From Dehalococcoidales bacterium (GTDB taxonomy: Bacteria > Chloroflexota > Dehalococcoidia > E44-bin15): 17,891 nucleotides of DNA. Every line of letters begins with the position of its first letter. The first letter of the stretch is position 1. The stretch covers positions 1 to 17,891 of the forward strand of contig JAAXQM010000256.1 in the NCBI GenBank assembly GCA_012974295.1. The letters are read 5' to 3'. The notes under the pieces were generated by a model. The model had not been told where the DNA came from. It was given only the letters and a program-made list of their open reading frames with translations, and searched no databases. Of this stretch, positions 1-8,173 are shown one piece after another. The translations under genes were made by a program, and so were the position numbers.

Positions 1-49
1 TTATTTCCTTCGATGATATCGTATCTTTCCTACAGGAATGGGGGTAAAT

Positions 50-1780
50 ATGGGAGCTGACGAAAGGTATGACGTTGTTATAGTAGGCGGTGGACCCAAT
101 GGCACCACAACGGCTGCTTACCTGGCTAAATGTGGCCTTAGCGTGTGTGTGCTGGAGGAGAGGTATGAGGCAGGTGGGTCATGTGAGACCGTAGAGCCCA
201 TTGCCGGAGCGCGCATCTATCCCCACGCCATGCTGATGTACGCAGCACCGGCCCCCGGATTCGAGCAACTGGAGCTTTGGAAGTATGGCTTCCGTATGTA
301 TTGGAACCCCTTCGATCTTATGAAGGCTAACACGCTTGGAATGGCTACAAGTAATGGACTTGTGCCGTACGATGAGAAGGACCTGTTAGGCTTCGCCAAA
401 TTGAGTGGCCTGCTTAGCGAGACTCCCTGCATGAAGGACCTGCTCCGCGCCACCTTCTGGTGCCCACCACACCCCCCTGAAGTGGAGGTAACGGATGATA
501 CCGTCCCCTACATGCAGGTCTACAAGCAGCACCAGCCGGACATGTGGACACCGGAGCTGCGGGACATGACCATGTTCGACCTCATGGACGAGCATTTGGG
601 AAGTGAGCCCTTCAAGGTGACGCTTGCCTTCTCAGCATGGGCTTCAGGTGCAGCCGCCCACTGGGAGGGCGTGGCTATCCCTGCCTTCCTCGCCGTAATT
701 CTCCTACTGTTACCCGGCAGGCTCAGTATTCCCCGAGGCGGCCTGCATGGATATTTCCACTCCATTTTACGCTGTGCCATCGACCACGGCGCGGTCATCC
801 GTACATGCTGCCCGGTGGAAGAGATAATCATCCAGAACGGGCGAGCCGTAGGTGTACGCCTACGGGATGACGCTGCTGTCGGAGAGAAGACCATCTGGGC
901 CGATAAGGCGGTTATCTCCGGCATAGATTTCAAGCAGACGTTCAACAAGCTCGTCGGGCCGCAGCACCTGGACCGTAGCTTCCTGCAAAGGATAAATGAC
1001 ATAAGCCTCAAAAACGGAAGTCTCTTTGTGTCCACTTTCCACACCCGCAAGCCTCTCCAGTGGAGGCCTAAATTCAAGGCGTTTGATGAGATTGCAGCGG
1101 GACCCAACAGGATTCCCCACGGTTCCGTTTTCCCTGCAGATACTCGCGAACTTTATTATGAAAATGTAGCCGATGTGGATAGCTATAAAGGTAATCCAAC
1201 GCTACCGCCAGAGAGATTACTGTGGTTCCTCACTCCATCACAGGCATGTGACACCCAGGACTGCCAGCACCACCATCCAAATGGACATATATCGGCTGCT
1301 TTTGAGGTTAATTTCACAGCACCGGAATATCATGTCGATGGTCCCGATGCTACAGATAAGGAAAAGGAGAAGTGGAACGCTTACATGCGCCAATCCATCG
1401 GGCTGGCAATAGAAGGCCTCGAGGATGAGAATATCATCCACCACTGGTCGTCAACCCCTCGTGAAGCCGAGTTTCGCAACACCAGCCTAACAGGCGGGAC
1501 CTGGTGCGGCACCAGACACTGCGATGACCAGTTGTGGACCCAGCGCCCCATACCTGAGATGGCTCGCTACCGTACCCCCATCGATGGGCTGTACCACTGC
1601 CACCAGACAATGGGACACCCCGGAGCGCTCTGTTTGATGGCCATTCCCTATAACCTAATGCATATACTCATTGAAGATGGGATAGCAGAGCCAGGCGATT
1701 GGTGGTACCCGTCACCATGGTACATACCGGAGAGAGGTAAAATATCAGCGGTGCCCCGCGAGGGCAAAGTAGCAGCATAA
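50..1780 (+). CDS. A1: CrtI/COG1233-type FAD-dependent oxidoreductase (576 aa), possible CtmA/CtmB-like subunit
   Basis: Likely a flavin dehydrogenase acting on allylic or other activated C-H bonds of an unsaturated hydrocarbon. Seen: an N-terminal dinucleotide-binding fold, with GGGPNG at residues 13-18, acidic Glu36 ending the second strand and AGG at 41-43. A C-terminal GLYHCH...HPG segment near residues 510-530 sits where CrtI proteins contact FAD. I chose the ATG at 50 over the in-frame ATG at 38 because the protein then begins MGADERYDVV, matching MGDAERYDVI of A2; the ribosome site is only a G-run just upstream. B1 follows 16 bases after the stop, so the two are almost certainly co-transcribed and may form a heterodimer. 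Residues about 217-227 read as a hydrophobic run unlike A2 and look like a compensated frameshift (see findings). Substrate unknown; the family assignment is firm, the CtmAB analogy is inference. Confidence 0.88.
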   Translation: MGADERYDVVIVGGGPNGTTTAAYLAKCGLSVCVLEERYEAGGSCETVEPIAGARIYPHAMLMYAAPAPGFEQLELWKYGFRMYWNPFDLMKANTLGMATSNGLVPYDEKDLLGFAKLSGLLSETPCMKDLLRATFWCPPHPPEVEVTDDTVPYMQVYKQHQPDMWTPELRDMTMFDLMDEHLGSEPFKVTLAFSAWASGAAAHWEGVAIPAFLAVILLLLPGRLSIPRGGLHGYFHSILRCAIDHGAVIRTCCPVEEIIIQNGRAVGVRLRDDAAVGEKTIWADKAVISGIDFKQTFNKLVGPQHLDRSFLQRINDISLKNGSLFVSTFHTRKPLQWRPKFKAFDEIAAGPNRIPHGSVFPADTRELYYENVADVDSYKGNPTLPPERLLWFLTPSQACDTQDCQHHHPNGHISAAFEVNFTAPEYHVDGPDATDKEKEKWNAYMRQSIGLAIEGLEDENIIHHWSSTPREAEFRNTSLTGGTWCGTRHCDDQLWTQRPIPEMARYRTPIDGLYHCHQTMGHPGALCLMAIPYNLMHILIEDGIAEPGDWWYPSPWYIPERGKISAVPREGKVAA

Positions 1781-1796
1781 ATAAAAGGAGGAGACT

Positions 1797-3443
1797 ATGA
1801 CAACAGATCTGGATGCCAAGCCATTTACCGAGTTCCCTGATGTTACCGACTGGGACGTTATCATTATCGGAGGCGGTCCTAACGGGCTGATTACCGGGGC
1901 CTACCTGGCCAAGGCCGGCGTTAAGGTGGTGGTGGTGGAACGGCGCTTTGAGGTTGGAGGCGGGTTGGCTACGGAGGAGATCCTCTTCCCCTGCTATTAC
2001 TCCAACGTGCACGCCATCTATCACCTGATGGTGGACTATATGCCGATTATCAAGGACTTCAACCTGGGTACGCATGCCATTAACTGGATCAAGCCCAATG
2101 CCCAGACTGGCATGGTGTTCGAGGATGGCAAGTCCCTGCTGCTCACCCGTATGGTTGCGGACACCAAGGACTCCATTGGCAAGTTCTCCTGGAAGGATGC
2201 CAATTCCTTTGGCAAGATAATTCGCAAATGGAAGAAGATGGTGAATGAGATTATAGGTCCTCTCACCTATTTCCCTGCCATGTCTCCCATGGACTTATCC
2301 ATCGTCCTTGAGAGGTCGGAAATCGGACGGGAGTTACTGGAGACCGCAGAGAGCAGCCCTCTGGAAATCATCACTGATGCTTTCGAGGACGACCGTGTAC
2401 GCGCTCTCATGCTGTATGTTAGCTGCATGTGGGGGCTGGACCCCAGGGAGACCGGTGTCGGCCTTTTCGTCCCTCTCCTTCTCGACCGGGGTATGAATAA
2501 GTGTTATTGCTACGGTGGCTCTCATAAGTTTGCTGGCTCCTTGGAACGTGAGATCGTCAAGGGTGGAGGGCTGGTGCTGGAAGCTGCCGAGGCTACCAAG
2601 ATTATCATGGAGAACGGGCATGTCGCCGGGGTGGAGCTGGCCGAGGGGCGCACCCTGCGCAGCAAAGTGGTTGTCTCCAGCCTCGACCCGCATACTACCT
2701 TCCTCGACCTTGTAGGCGGTGAGCACCTGCCGGGGACGTTACAAGAGGCGGTGGAAGGGTGGGTCTACGATAAGTGGAGCTTTAACACTCTTCATGTTGC
2801 CTCTAAGGAGCAACCTAAATACAAGTGCGATGACCCGTGGGTTAGTGAGGCTTTCATGACCATTTTCGGCATTGAAGGCACCGATCAGCTTCTGGCCCAC
2901 TGGGACAACGTTATTGCCGGCAAGATCGATGACCATAATTTCGGAGGGCACAGCACCTGCGAGACCTTCTGGGACCCTCACATGACACGAAAGCCAGGCG
3001 ATCACGTCTCTTTCTTCCAGATGCACGCCCCCTATGACATCGAAGGCGGGTGGGAGCGGCGCGGCCCCGAGCTTCAGGAGGCGATCCTTGATAAATGGCA
3101 GAAGGTGGCCCCTAATTTCACCAAGGATAAGATTATCAATACCAACCTGGAAACCCCGGTTGATATCGAGATCCGTTTCCCCAACATGCGACGCGGCAGT
3201 ATCAAGCACGGTGACTACAGGCCAACTCAGTTGAATAACCTGCGACCCAATGTGGAATGCTCCGGACACTCGACTCCCGTCGAGGGCCTCTACGTATGCG
3301 GGGTCTCGACTTTCCCCGGAGGACTTGTGCTGGGAGGTTCCGGTTACCTCGCTGCCAATAAGGTGGCCGATGATATGGGCGTTAAGAAGTGGTGGAAACC
3401 AACTGCCGAGATGGAGAAGTTCGCTAAGACTTATATGGAATAA
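1797..3443 (+). CDS. B1: CrtI/COG1233-type FAD-dependent oxidoreductase (548 aa), probable partner of A1
   Basis: Second flavoprotein of the first cassette. Seen: DVIIIGGGPNG with GGGPNG at 25-30, Glu48 ending the second beta strand for the ADP-ribose hydroxyls, then VGGGLATEE near 53-61. The C-terminal FAD-contact region GLYVCG...FPGG...GGSGY begins near 497 and is closer to classical phytoene desaturase than that of A1. The length is normal for the family. The start ATG has AAGGAGGAG ahead of it, and an extension of about 18 residues precedes the Rossmann fold, as in B2. The distinct A and B sequence types, adjacent order and 16-base spacing point to one two-subunit enzyme, as known for CtmA/CtmB limonene dehydrogenase of Castellaniella defragrans. 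Which reaction it catalyses cannot be read from sequence; desaturation, isomerisation or hydroxylation all occur in the family. Confidence 0.9.
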   Translation: MTTDLDAKPFTEFPDVTDWDVIIIGGGPNGLITGAYLAKAGVKVVVVERRFEVGGGLATEEILFPCYYSNVHAIYHLMVDYMPIIKDFNLGTHAINWIKPNAQTGMVFEDGKSLLLTRMVADTKDSIGKFSWKDANSFGKIIRKWKKMVNEIIGPLTYFPAMSPMDLSIVLERSEIGRELLETAESSPLEIITDAFEDDRVRALMLYVSCMWGLDPRETGVGLFVPLLLDRGMNKCYCYGGSHKFAGSLEREIVKGGGLVLEAAEATKIIMENGHVAGVELAEGRTLRSKVVVSSLDPHTTFLDLVGGEHLPGTLQEAVEGWVYDKWSFNTLHVASKEQPKYKCDDPWVSEAFMTIFGIEGTDQLLAHWDNVIAGKIDDHNFGGHSTCETFWDPHMTRKPGDHVSFFQMHAPYDIEGGWERRGPELQEAILDKWQKVAPNFTKDKIINTNLETPVDIEIRFPNMRRGSIKHGDYRPTQLNNLRPNVECSGHSTPVEGLYVCGVSTFPGGLVLGGSGYLAANKVADDMGVKKWWKPTAEMEKFAKTYME

Positions 3444-3597
3444 CCTACAGGGTTTTGGATACCTAATCTATTATAGGGTAAGGCTGAAGCAGTATGGTTG
3501 TGGAATATCGTCCACGCTATCATTGATGATGAAGATTAAGCCAAGAAAGGGACAGATTATCCCAACTAATATGAGCCAAAGTTTATTTAACATTGCC

Positions 3598-3655
3598 ACA
3601 AGCCCTCTGCTATGTTTCGTAGCACATTGACGATATAGCGGGGGCTTGTTTTATT
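3598..3655 (+). terminator. Probable Rho-independent terminator after B1
   Basis: ACAAGCCC (3598-3605) is the exact reverse complement of GGGCTTGT (3642-3649), and TTTATT follows at once. Inside, CTGCTAT pairs with ATAGCGG (one G-U), so the stem is long, with a small TGCTA/TAGCA hairpin possible in the apex. The position between B1 and A2 fits the end of the first two-gene transcript. The T-run is short and the loop large, so partial read-through is likely. Confidence 0.6.
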
Positions 3656-3673
3656 AATACCTGGCGGTAGAAT
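3646..3673 (+). promoter_or_regulatory. Weak candidate promoter for the A2-B2 cassette
   Basis: TTGTTT at 3646-3651 and TAGAAT at 3668-3673 are separated by 16 bases and lie 30 bases before the A2 start. The -10 box is good but the -35 matches only TTG, and it overlaps the terminator tail. It is offered because a terminator upstream makes an independent promoter likely; the exact boxes are uncertain. Confidence 0.25.
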
Positions 3674-3703
3674 ACCTTACCACTATTTGAAGGAGGCGAA
3701 ATA

Positions 3704-5422
3704 ATGGGTGACGCAGAAAGGTACGACGTTATTATCATCGGTGCCGGCCACAACGGCACTACCATAGCGGCATACCTGGCCAAGAGCGGGCTAAGCGTAT
3801 GCGTTCTGGAGGAGAGGTCGGAGTGTGGTGGTGCGCAAGAGAATACCGACCCCATAGCCGGTGTGCATATTAGCCCACATGCTGTAGCACTTTACGGCGG
3901 ACCAGCGCCCGGCTGGGAACAGCTGGAGCTGTGGAGGTATGGCGCCCGCATGGATTGGGCAGCCCAAAACCTCAGCGGGATGGACTTCTCATCGGGGGAA
4001 TTCATGGGTTTGCTCTGTAAAGACGGAGTCTCTTTTGCTAGTGGCAAGGACTTCGATGGCTGGCTCAAGCTGAGCGGGGCACTCAATGGTTTCTGCCAGG
4101 AGTTGCTGCGAGCCACCTTCTGGTGTCCGCCGCACCCATCTTATGTGGAGGTAAATGCCGAGACCGTCCCCTTCATGCAGGTTTACAAAGAGCGGCTACC
4201 CGAGGTATGGACGCCTGAGATGCTGGAGTGGAGCCAGTTTGACCTCATGGATGAATATATGGACACCGAACCGTTCAAGATATACCAGGCGTACATAGCC
4301 TGGATGTCGGGGGCTGCCGGCCATATGGAGGGTATGGCCATTCCCGCTTTTGAGAGCGTAGTAGCTGCTACTCTCTACACGACTGGAGCAGTACCTATGG
4401 GCGGGATACACGGTTATTACCACGCCCTCATCCGCTGCGCCATAGCCCACGGAGCGGTGTTCCGCACGTGCTGCCCTGTGGATGAAATCATTGTAAGTCA
4501 CGGGAAAGCAGTGGGCGTTCGCCTCAGTGACAACGCAGCTATAGGTAATAAGGTAATCTGGGCAGACAAGGCGGTGATCAGCGCTACCGAGATCAAGCAG
4601 ACCTTCAATGATCTCCTCGGGCCACAGGTCGTGGATCCCGGCCTGATGCAGCGCGTGAACGACCTCAATATTAAGGGTGGCCCGATATATTGCAACTACT
4701 TCCTTCTGAAGAATCCACTTCGCTATCGTGAAAAGTACAAGGCAGCCGAGCAGACCGGAGTCTGTTACCCGATGGACTCACGGGAACTATATTACAATCA
4801 CGTAGCAGATTGCATGGGGATACAGGGCAACCCCACCGTGCCCTATGACGAAATTCTCTGGTTGTGGGCCGGCAGTAACAAGATAATCACTCATGAATGC
4901 CACCCACAATGTACCCGTCCCGACCGCTATATTGAGAGCTCAATAGAGTTCTATGTACCCCCTCCGCAGTACCACATTGACGGCCCGGAGGCTATGAATG
5001 CTCATAAAGAGGAGCTGAAAACGTACTTCCGCAAGGCCTTTAGTTGTGTAGTAGAGAACCTCGAGGAAGACCTTGTGGAACACTGGGTACTAACACCATG
5101 GGAGCAAGAGTTCCGCAATACAGGCATGCTCGGCGGTTCCTGGTACGGTATCCGCCACTGCCGCGACCAGTGGTGGAACGAGCGACCACTGCCGGAGATG
5201 GCACGCTACCGTATGCCCGGGGTCGATGGGCTCTACTTCGTTCATCAGTCTGCAGCACACCCCGGAGGGCTGTGCCTGATGGCCTGTGGTTATAACCTGA
5301 TGCACACCCTCATCGAAGACGGTATCGCCGAGCCCGGCGACTGGTGGTACGCTTCACCCTGGTACATACCTGAGAAGGGTAAGATATCGGCCGTGCCCCG
5401 CGAGGGGAAGGTACCTGCTTAG
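3704..5422 (+). CDS. A2: CrtI/COG1233-type FAD-dependent oxidoreductase (572 aa), paralogue of A1
   Basis: Intact paralogue of A1 and first gene of the second cassette. Seen: FAD-binding GAGHNG at 13-18, Glu36 at the end of the second strand, a conserved LLRATFWCPPHP block shared exactly with A1, a VPMGGIHGY loop in mid-protein, and the C-terminal GLYFVHQ...HPGGLCLMA segment followed by WWYASPWYIP. Both A proteins end in KISAVPREGKV plus two residues. By eye identity to A1 is about 64% over an 83-residue central block and about 70% over the last 110 residues. The start is supported by GAAGGAGG 7 bases upstream and by the match to A1. B2 follows after 33 bases. The C-terminal FAD region departs from the classical CrtI pattern, so A may be a specialised subunit whose function depends on B. 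Substrate unknown. Confidence 0.9.
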   Translation: MGDAERYDVIIIGAGHNGTTIAAYLAKSGLSVCVLEERSECGGAQENTDPIAGVHISPHAVALYGGPAPGWEQLELWRYGARMDWAAQNLSGMDFSSGEFMGLLCKDGVSFASGKDFDGWLKLSGALNGFCQELLRATFWCPPHPSYVEVNAETVPFMQVYKERLPEVWTPEMLEWSQFDLMDEYMDTEPFKIYQAYIAWMSGAAGHMEGMAIPAFESVVAATLYTTGAVPMGGIHGYYHALIRCAIAHGAVFRTCCPVDEIIVSHGKAVGVRLSDNAAIGNKVIWADKAVISATEIKQTFNDLLGPQVVDPGLMQRVNDLNIKGGPIYCNYFLLKNPLRYREKYKAAEQTGVCYPMDSRELYYNHVADCMGIQGNPTVPYDEILWLWAGSNKIITHECHPQCTRPDRYIESSIEFYVPPPQYHIDGPEAMNAHKEELKTYFRKAFSCVVENLEEDLVEHWVLTPWEQEFRNTGMLGGSWYGIRHCRDQWWNERPLPEMARYRMPGVDGLYFVHQSAAHPGGLCLMACGYNLMHTLIEDGIAEPGDWWYASPWYIPEKGKISAVPREGKVPA

Positions 5423-5455
5423 TTCATAGCAAGGGGAGAACAGAAGGAGGAAACG

Positions 5456-7120
5456 ATGGAATTTGCTAAGTACGAACAGCCTCTACTGATTGGCGGGGTA
5501 TTCGATGAGTTTCCCCGTGAAAGCACCTGGGATGCCATCATTATAGGCGCCGGCCCCAATGGTCTGATGACAGCGGCATACCTGGCCAAGGCCGGACTCA
5601 AGGTAGCGGTAATTGAGCGACGATACGAGATAGGCGGCGGCCTGGCCACCGAGGAGATCATGTGGCCCTGCTACTATTCCAATGCCCACGTCGTCTACCA
5701 TATGATGGTCGACTATATGCCTATAATAAAGGACTTCAATCTGGACAACCATGCCATGTCATGGATTAAGCCTAACCTTCAGACAGCCATGGCCTTCGAG
5801 GACGGCAGCTCGCTTCTGCTCACCCGCATGATCGAGGATACCCGTGACTCATTCATGAGGTACTCTCATAAGGACGCCGTTGCCTTTGGCAAGGTAATGC
5901 GTACGTGGCGCAGAATTGTCGATGAGATCATCGCGCCTCTTACATATATGCCGGCGATGTCTCCCATGGACCTGTCCGTCATCCTGGATAAGACTGATGT
6001 GGGACGGGAGTTGCTGGAGCTTAGCGAAAAGAGCCCCTACGAGATCATCACCGAAACTTTTGAGAACGACCGCATCCGTGCCCTGTTGCTCTACGTCAGC
6101 TGTATGTGGGGCCTGGACCCGATGGAAACGGGCACCGGCCTCTTCGTTCCCCTGCTGCTGTGCCGCGGCATTAACAAGTGCTACTGCTACGGGGGATCAC
6201 ATAAGTTTGCCGGCGCTATGGGACGAGAGATCGTGGCCAACGGCGGAGTAATCCTCGATATGTGCGCTGTAAACAAGATAATCATGGAGAATGGCAAAGC
6301 AGTCGGGGTGGAGACCCTGGAGGGCCGCACCCTTAAAGCGAAGGCGGTTATCTCCAGCCTCGACCCACATACCACTTTCCTCGACCTGGTAGGAGGCGAT
6401 AACCTGCCGGGGACGCTGAAGGAGTCGGTTGAGGGATGGGTCTATGACAAGTGGAGCTTCTACACTCTGCACGTCGCTTCAAAAGAGATGCCGCTATATA
6501 TAGCAGAGGAGCCGTGGGTCAATGAATCGTTCATGGTCATCTTCGGCATCGAGGGCACCGACCAGCTACTAGAACACTGGACCAATGTGATGGCCGGCAA
6601 TATCGACCTTAAGAACTTCGGCGGGCATTCCACCTGCGAGAGCCTGTGGGATCCTCACCTGGTTTATGCCCCATGGGGCGGGGAGGTCTCCTTCTTCCAG
6701 ATGCATGCCCCATACGATATCGTGGGAGACTGGGAGAAACGCTCCCCTGAGCTGCAGGATGCGATCCTTGATAAATGGCAGAAGGTAGCTCCAAACTTCA
6801 CGCGGGATAATATCATACAGACCAATGCCGAGACACCCGTTGACATAGAGATACGCTTCCCCAATATGCGCCGAGGCTCTATTAAGCACGGTGATTACAG
6901 ACCAACGCAGCTTAACACCTTCCGCCCCAATGTTGAATGCTCTGGGCATAGCACACCTATCGAAGGACTCTACATTTGCGGTGTTTCCAGCTATCCTGGA
7001 GGGCTAGTGCTTGGTGGGTCAGGTTACCTTGCTGCCAATAAAGTAGCGGATGACATGGGCGTTAAGAAGTGGTGGAAACCAACAACCGAGATGGAGAAGT
7101 TCACTAAGACATATCTGTAG
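5456..7120 (+). CDS. B2: CrtI/COG1233-type FAD-dependent oxidoreductase (554 aa), paralogue of B1
   Basis: Partner gene of A2. Seen: GAGPNG at 31-36 after a leader of about 25 residues, Glu54 at the end of the second strand, IGGGLATEE near 59-67, and a classical C-terminal FAD segment (GLYICG...YPGG...GGSGY) 40-60 residues before the end. It resembles B1 closely: about three quarters identical over a 180-residue central block by eye, and higher over the last 120 residues, with identical stretches at DNA level. The start ATG is preceded by AGAAGGAGG. The B pair is more conserved than the A pair, which could mean that B performs the shared flavin or electron-transfer chemistry while A tunes substrate choice. 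That division of labour is inference. Confidence 0.9.
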   Translation: MEFAKYEQPLLIGGVFDEFPRESTWDAIIIGAGPNGLMTAAYLAKAGLKVAVIERRYEIGGGLATEEIMWPCYYSNAHVVYHMMVDYMPIIKDFNLDNHAMSWIKPNLQTAMAFEDGSSLLLTRMIEDTRDSFMRYSHKDAVAFGKVMRTWRRIVDEIIAPLTYMPAMSPMDLSVILDKTDVGRELLELSEKSPYEIITETFENDRIRALLLYVSCMWGLDPMETGTGLFVPLLLCRGINKCYCYGGSHKFAGAMGREIVANGGVILDMCAVNKIIMENGKAVGVETLEGRTLKAKAVISSLDPHTTFLDLVGGDNLPGTLKESVEGWVYDKWSFYTLHVASKEMPLYIAEEPWVNESFMVIFGIEGTDQLLEHWTNVMAGNIDLKNFGGHSTCESLWDPHLVYAPWGGEVSFFQMHAPYDIVGDWEKRSPELQDAILDKWQKVAPNFTRDNIIQTNAETPVDIEIRFPNMRRGSIKHGDYRPTQLNTFRPNVECSGHSTPIEGLYICGVSSYPGGLVLGGSGYLAANKVADDMGVKKWWKPTTEMEKFTKTYL

Positions 7121-7159
7121 TAGCCGCTGTTGGCGAGATCGTTAAATAACGTCATGTTT

Positions 7160-7253
7160 ATGTCCCGTAAAGGGCATATTAGTATTGCCCAAGCCTGTAC
7201 TGGGCTATTGGGTCCTGAACAATTTGACTGTTCTTATTACTCTGCATCATTGT
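7160..7253 (+). promoter_or_regulatory. Hairpin cluster and candidate promoter ahead of the seven-gene run
   Basis: The 181-base gap between B2 and the crotonase gene holds three possible hairpins: ATG(T)CCC with GGGCAT (7160-7177); CCCAA+GCC with GGC+TTGGG (7188-7212); and GAACA with TGTTC (7217-7233, followed by TTATTA). None has a strong T-run. TTGACT at 7224-7229 is a good -35 match, but the best -10 at 18 bases (CATTGT, 7248-7253) is poor. The gap probably separates two transcripts; the details are uncertain. Confidence 0.3.
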
Positions 7254-7301
7254 AGAGCACCAATTATTATCTTCATGTAAAGTATAAGGAGGGAATTCTT
7301 G

Positions 7302-8159
7302 ATGCCATATGAGACCATTAAGTACGAAAAAGATGATGGATTTGCAGTTATCACTCTGAATAGGCCCAAGTCGCTGAATGCACTTAGTATCAAGATGTGG
7401 CAGGAGCTGAATCACGCTCTGGATATAGTCGACAACGATGACGATATAAGGGCATTCATCTTCACCGGTTCACCGAGGCCAGATGGGAGACCCTGTTTCT
7501 GCGCCGGAGCTGATCTTAAAGAGATGGCAGGATTTACATCTGACGGAGTCCTCGAGGGATCCGTCGAGGAAGCACCAGCCAATGTAACCCTCAACAAACC
7601 GTCTGGCGTTAAGAATTTCTGGGCCCTTAGACAGCCAAAACCTGCTATGGTGCCCACCTTTGAGAAGATCACCTGGTCACCCAAGATATCCATAGCTGCC
7701 ATCGATGGTGTCTGCACGGCAGGTGGTACGGAAATGGCGCTAGCCTGCGACCTGGTTGTGGCATCGGAGACTGCCCAGATCAGTGACATGCACGTAAAGA
7801 ACCTGGGGTGGATCGGCGGTGCAGGGGGAACAGCAAACATGGCGTGGCGGGTAGGTGTCTCAAAAGCAATAGAGCTATGCTGCACCGGCGATATCATCGA
7901 CGGCAAGGAAGCGCATCGCATAGGCTTCGCCAATCAGGTCTGGTCCCCTGATCAGTATTTGGGCAAGGCCAAAGAGATTGCACAGAAGATCGGTGGCATG
8001 CGCCTGGCAGCAGTAATCATGACCAAGGCTACTATATGCTCCGTACAGGATATGGACCGTAAATCCACACTACGTTACTGTGATGATGGTTTCGCTACCC
8101 TGCTTGCGGAGCAGGATACAGCCGACTTCGGACCACAGCGCTGGGTGGACCAGCACTAA
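7302..8159 (+). CDS. Enoyl-CoA hydratase/isomerase (crotonase) family protein, 285 aa
   Basis: Crotonase-fold protein acting on an acyl-CoA. Seen: the N-terminal RPKSLNAL motif (21-28); the oxyanion-hole segment CFCAGADLKEMA near 65-76; the second motif GGTEMALACD at 141-150 with Glu144, matching the first catalytic Glu of hydratases; and LGWIGGAGGTA near 168-178. At the second catalytic Glu position (QPE in classical hydratases) it reads DMH with His164, so ordinary two-Glu hydration is doubtful; it may be an isomerase, hydrolase, lyase or modified hydratase. An extra loop at about 80-125 precedes the second motif, making it slightly longer than usual. I chose the ATG at 7302 rather than the TTG at 7299 because AAGGAGGG lies 8 bases upstream. 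The first gene of the seven-gene run, it is followed by T1 after 14 bases. Confidence 0.88.
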   Translation: MPYETIKYEKDDGFAVITLNRPKSLNALSIKMWQELNHALDIVDNDDDIRAFIFTGSPRPDGRPCFCAGADLKEMAGFTSDGVLEGSVEEAPANVTLNKPSGVKNFWALRQPKPAMVPTFEKITWSPKISIAAIDGVCTAGGTEMALACDLVVASETAQISDMHVKNLGWIGGAGGTANMAWRVGVSKAIELCCTGDIIDGKEAHRIGFANQVWSPDQYLGKAKEIAQKIGGMRLAAVIMTKATICSVQDMDRKSTLRYCDDGFATLLAEQDTADFGPQRWVDQH

Positions 8160-8173
8160 AGGAAGGAGTACCT

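Larger units (their letters stand above)
3444..3703. other. Intergenic region between the two flavoprotein cassettes
   Basis: 260 bases with no convincing gene. It holds a small hairpin with GTGGA and TCCAC arms (3500-3515), a terminator-like long hairpin (3598-3655), and the AAGGAGG ribosome site of A2 at about 3690-3696. A 34-codon frame at about 3526-3630 lacks a ribosome site and runs into the hairpin, so I do not call it. A weak promoter-like pair, TTGTTT (3646-3651) and TAGAAT (3668-3673) spaced by 16 bases, lies just before A2. Confidence 0.6.

Noticed and set aside
38..49. Upstream ATG at 38 as the start of A1
   Set aside because: The ATG at 50 matches the start of A2 residue for residue; the ATG at 38 adds four residues with no counterpart.
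520..1107. A 195-codon open frame on the minus strand within A1
   Set aside because: It lies wholly opposite a strongly supported gene, has no family motifs, and its composition is what the reverse of the coding frame would give.
3526..3630. A 34-codon frame between the two cassettes
   Set aside because: It has no ribosome site and ends inside the terminator-like hairpin.
7299..7301. TTG start for the crotonase gene
   Set aside because: The ATG immediately after it is better spaced from the AAGGAGGG site.
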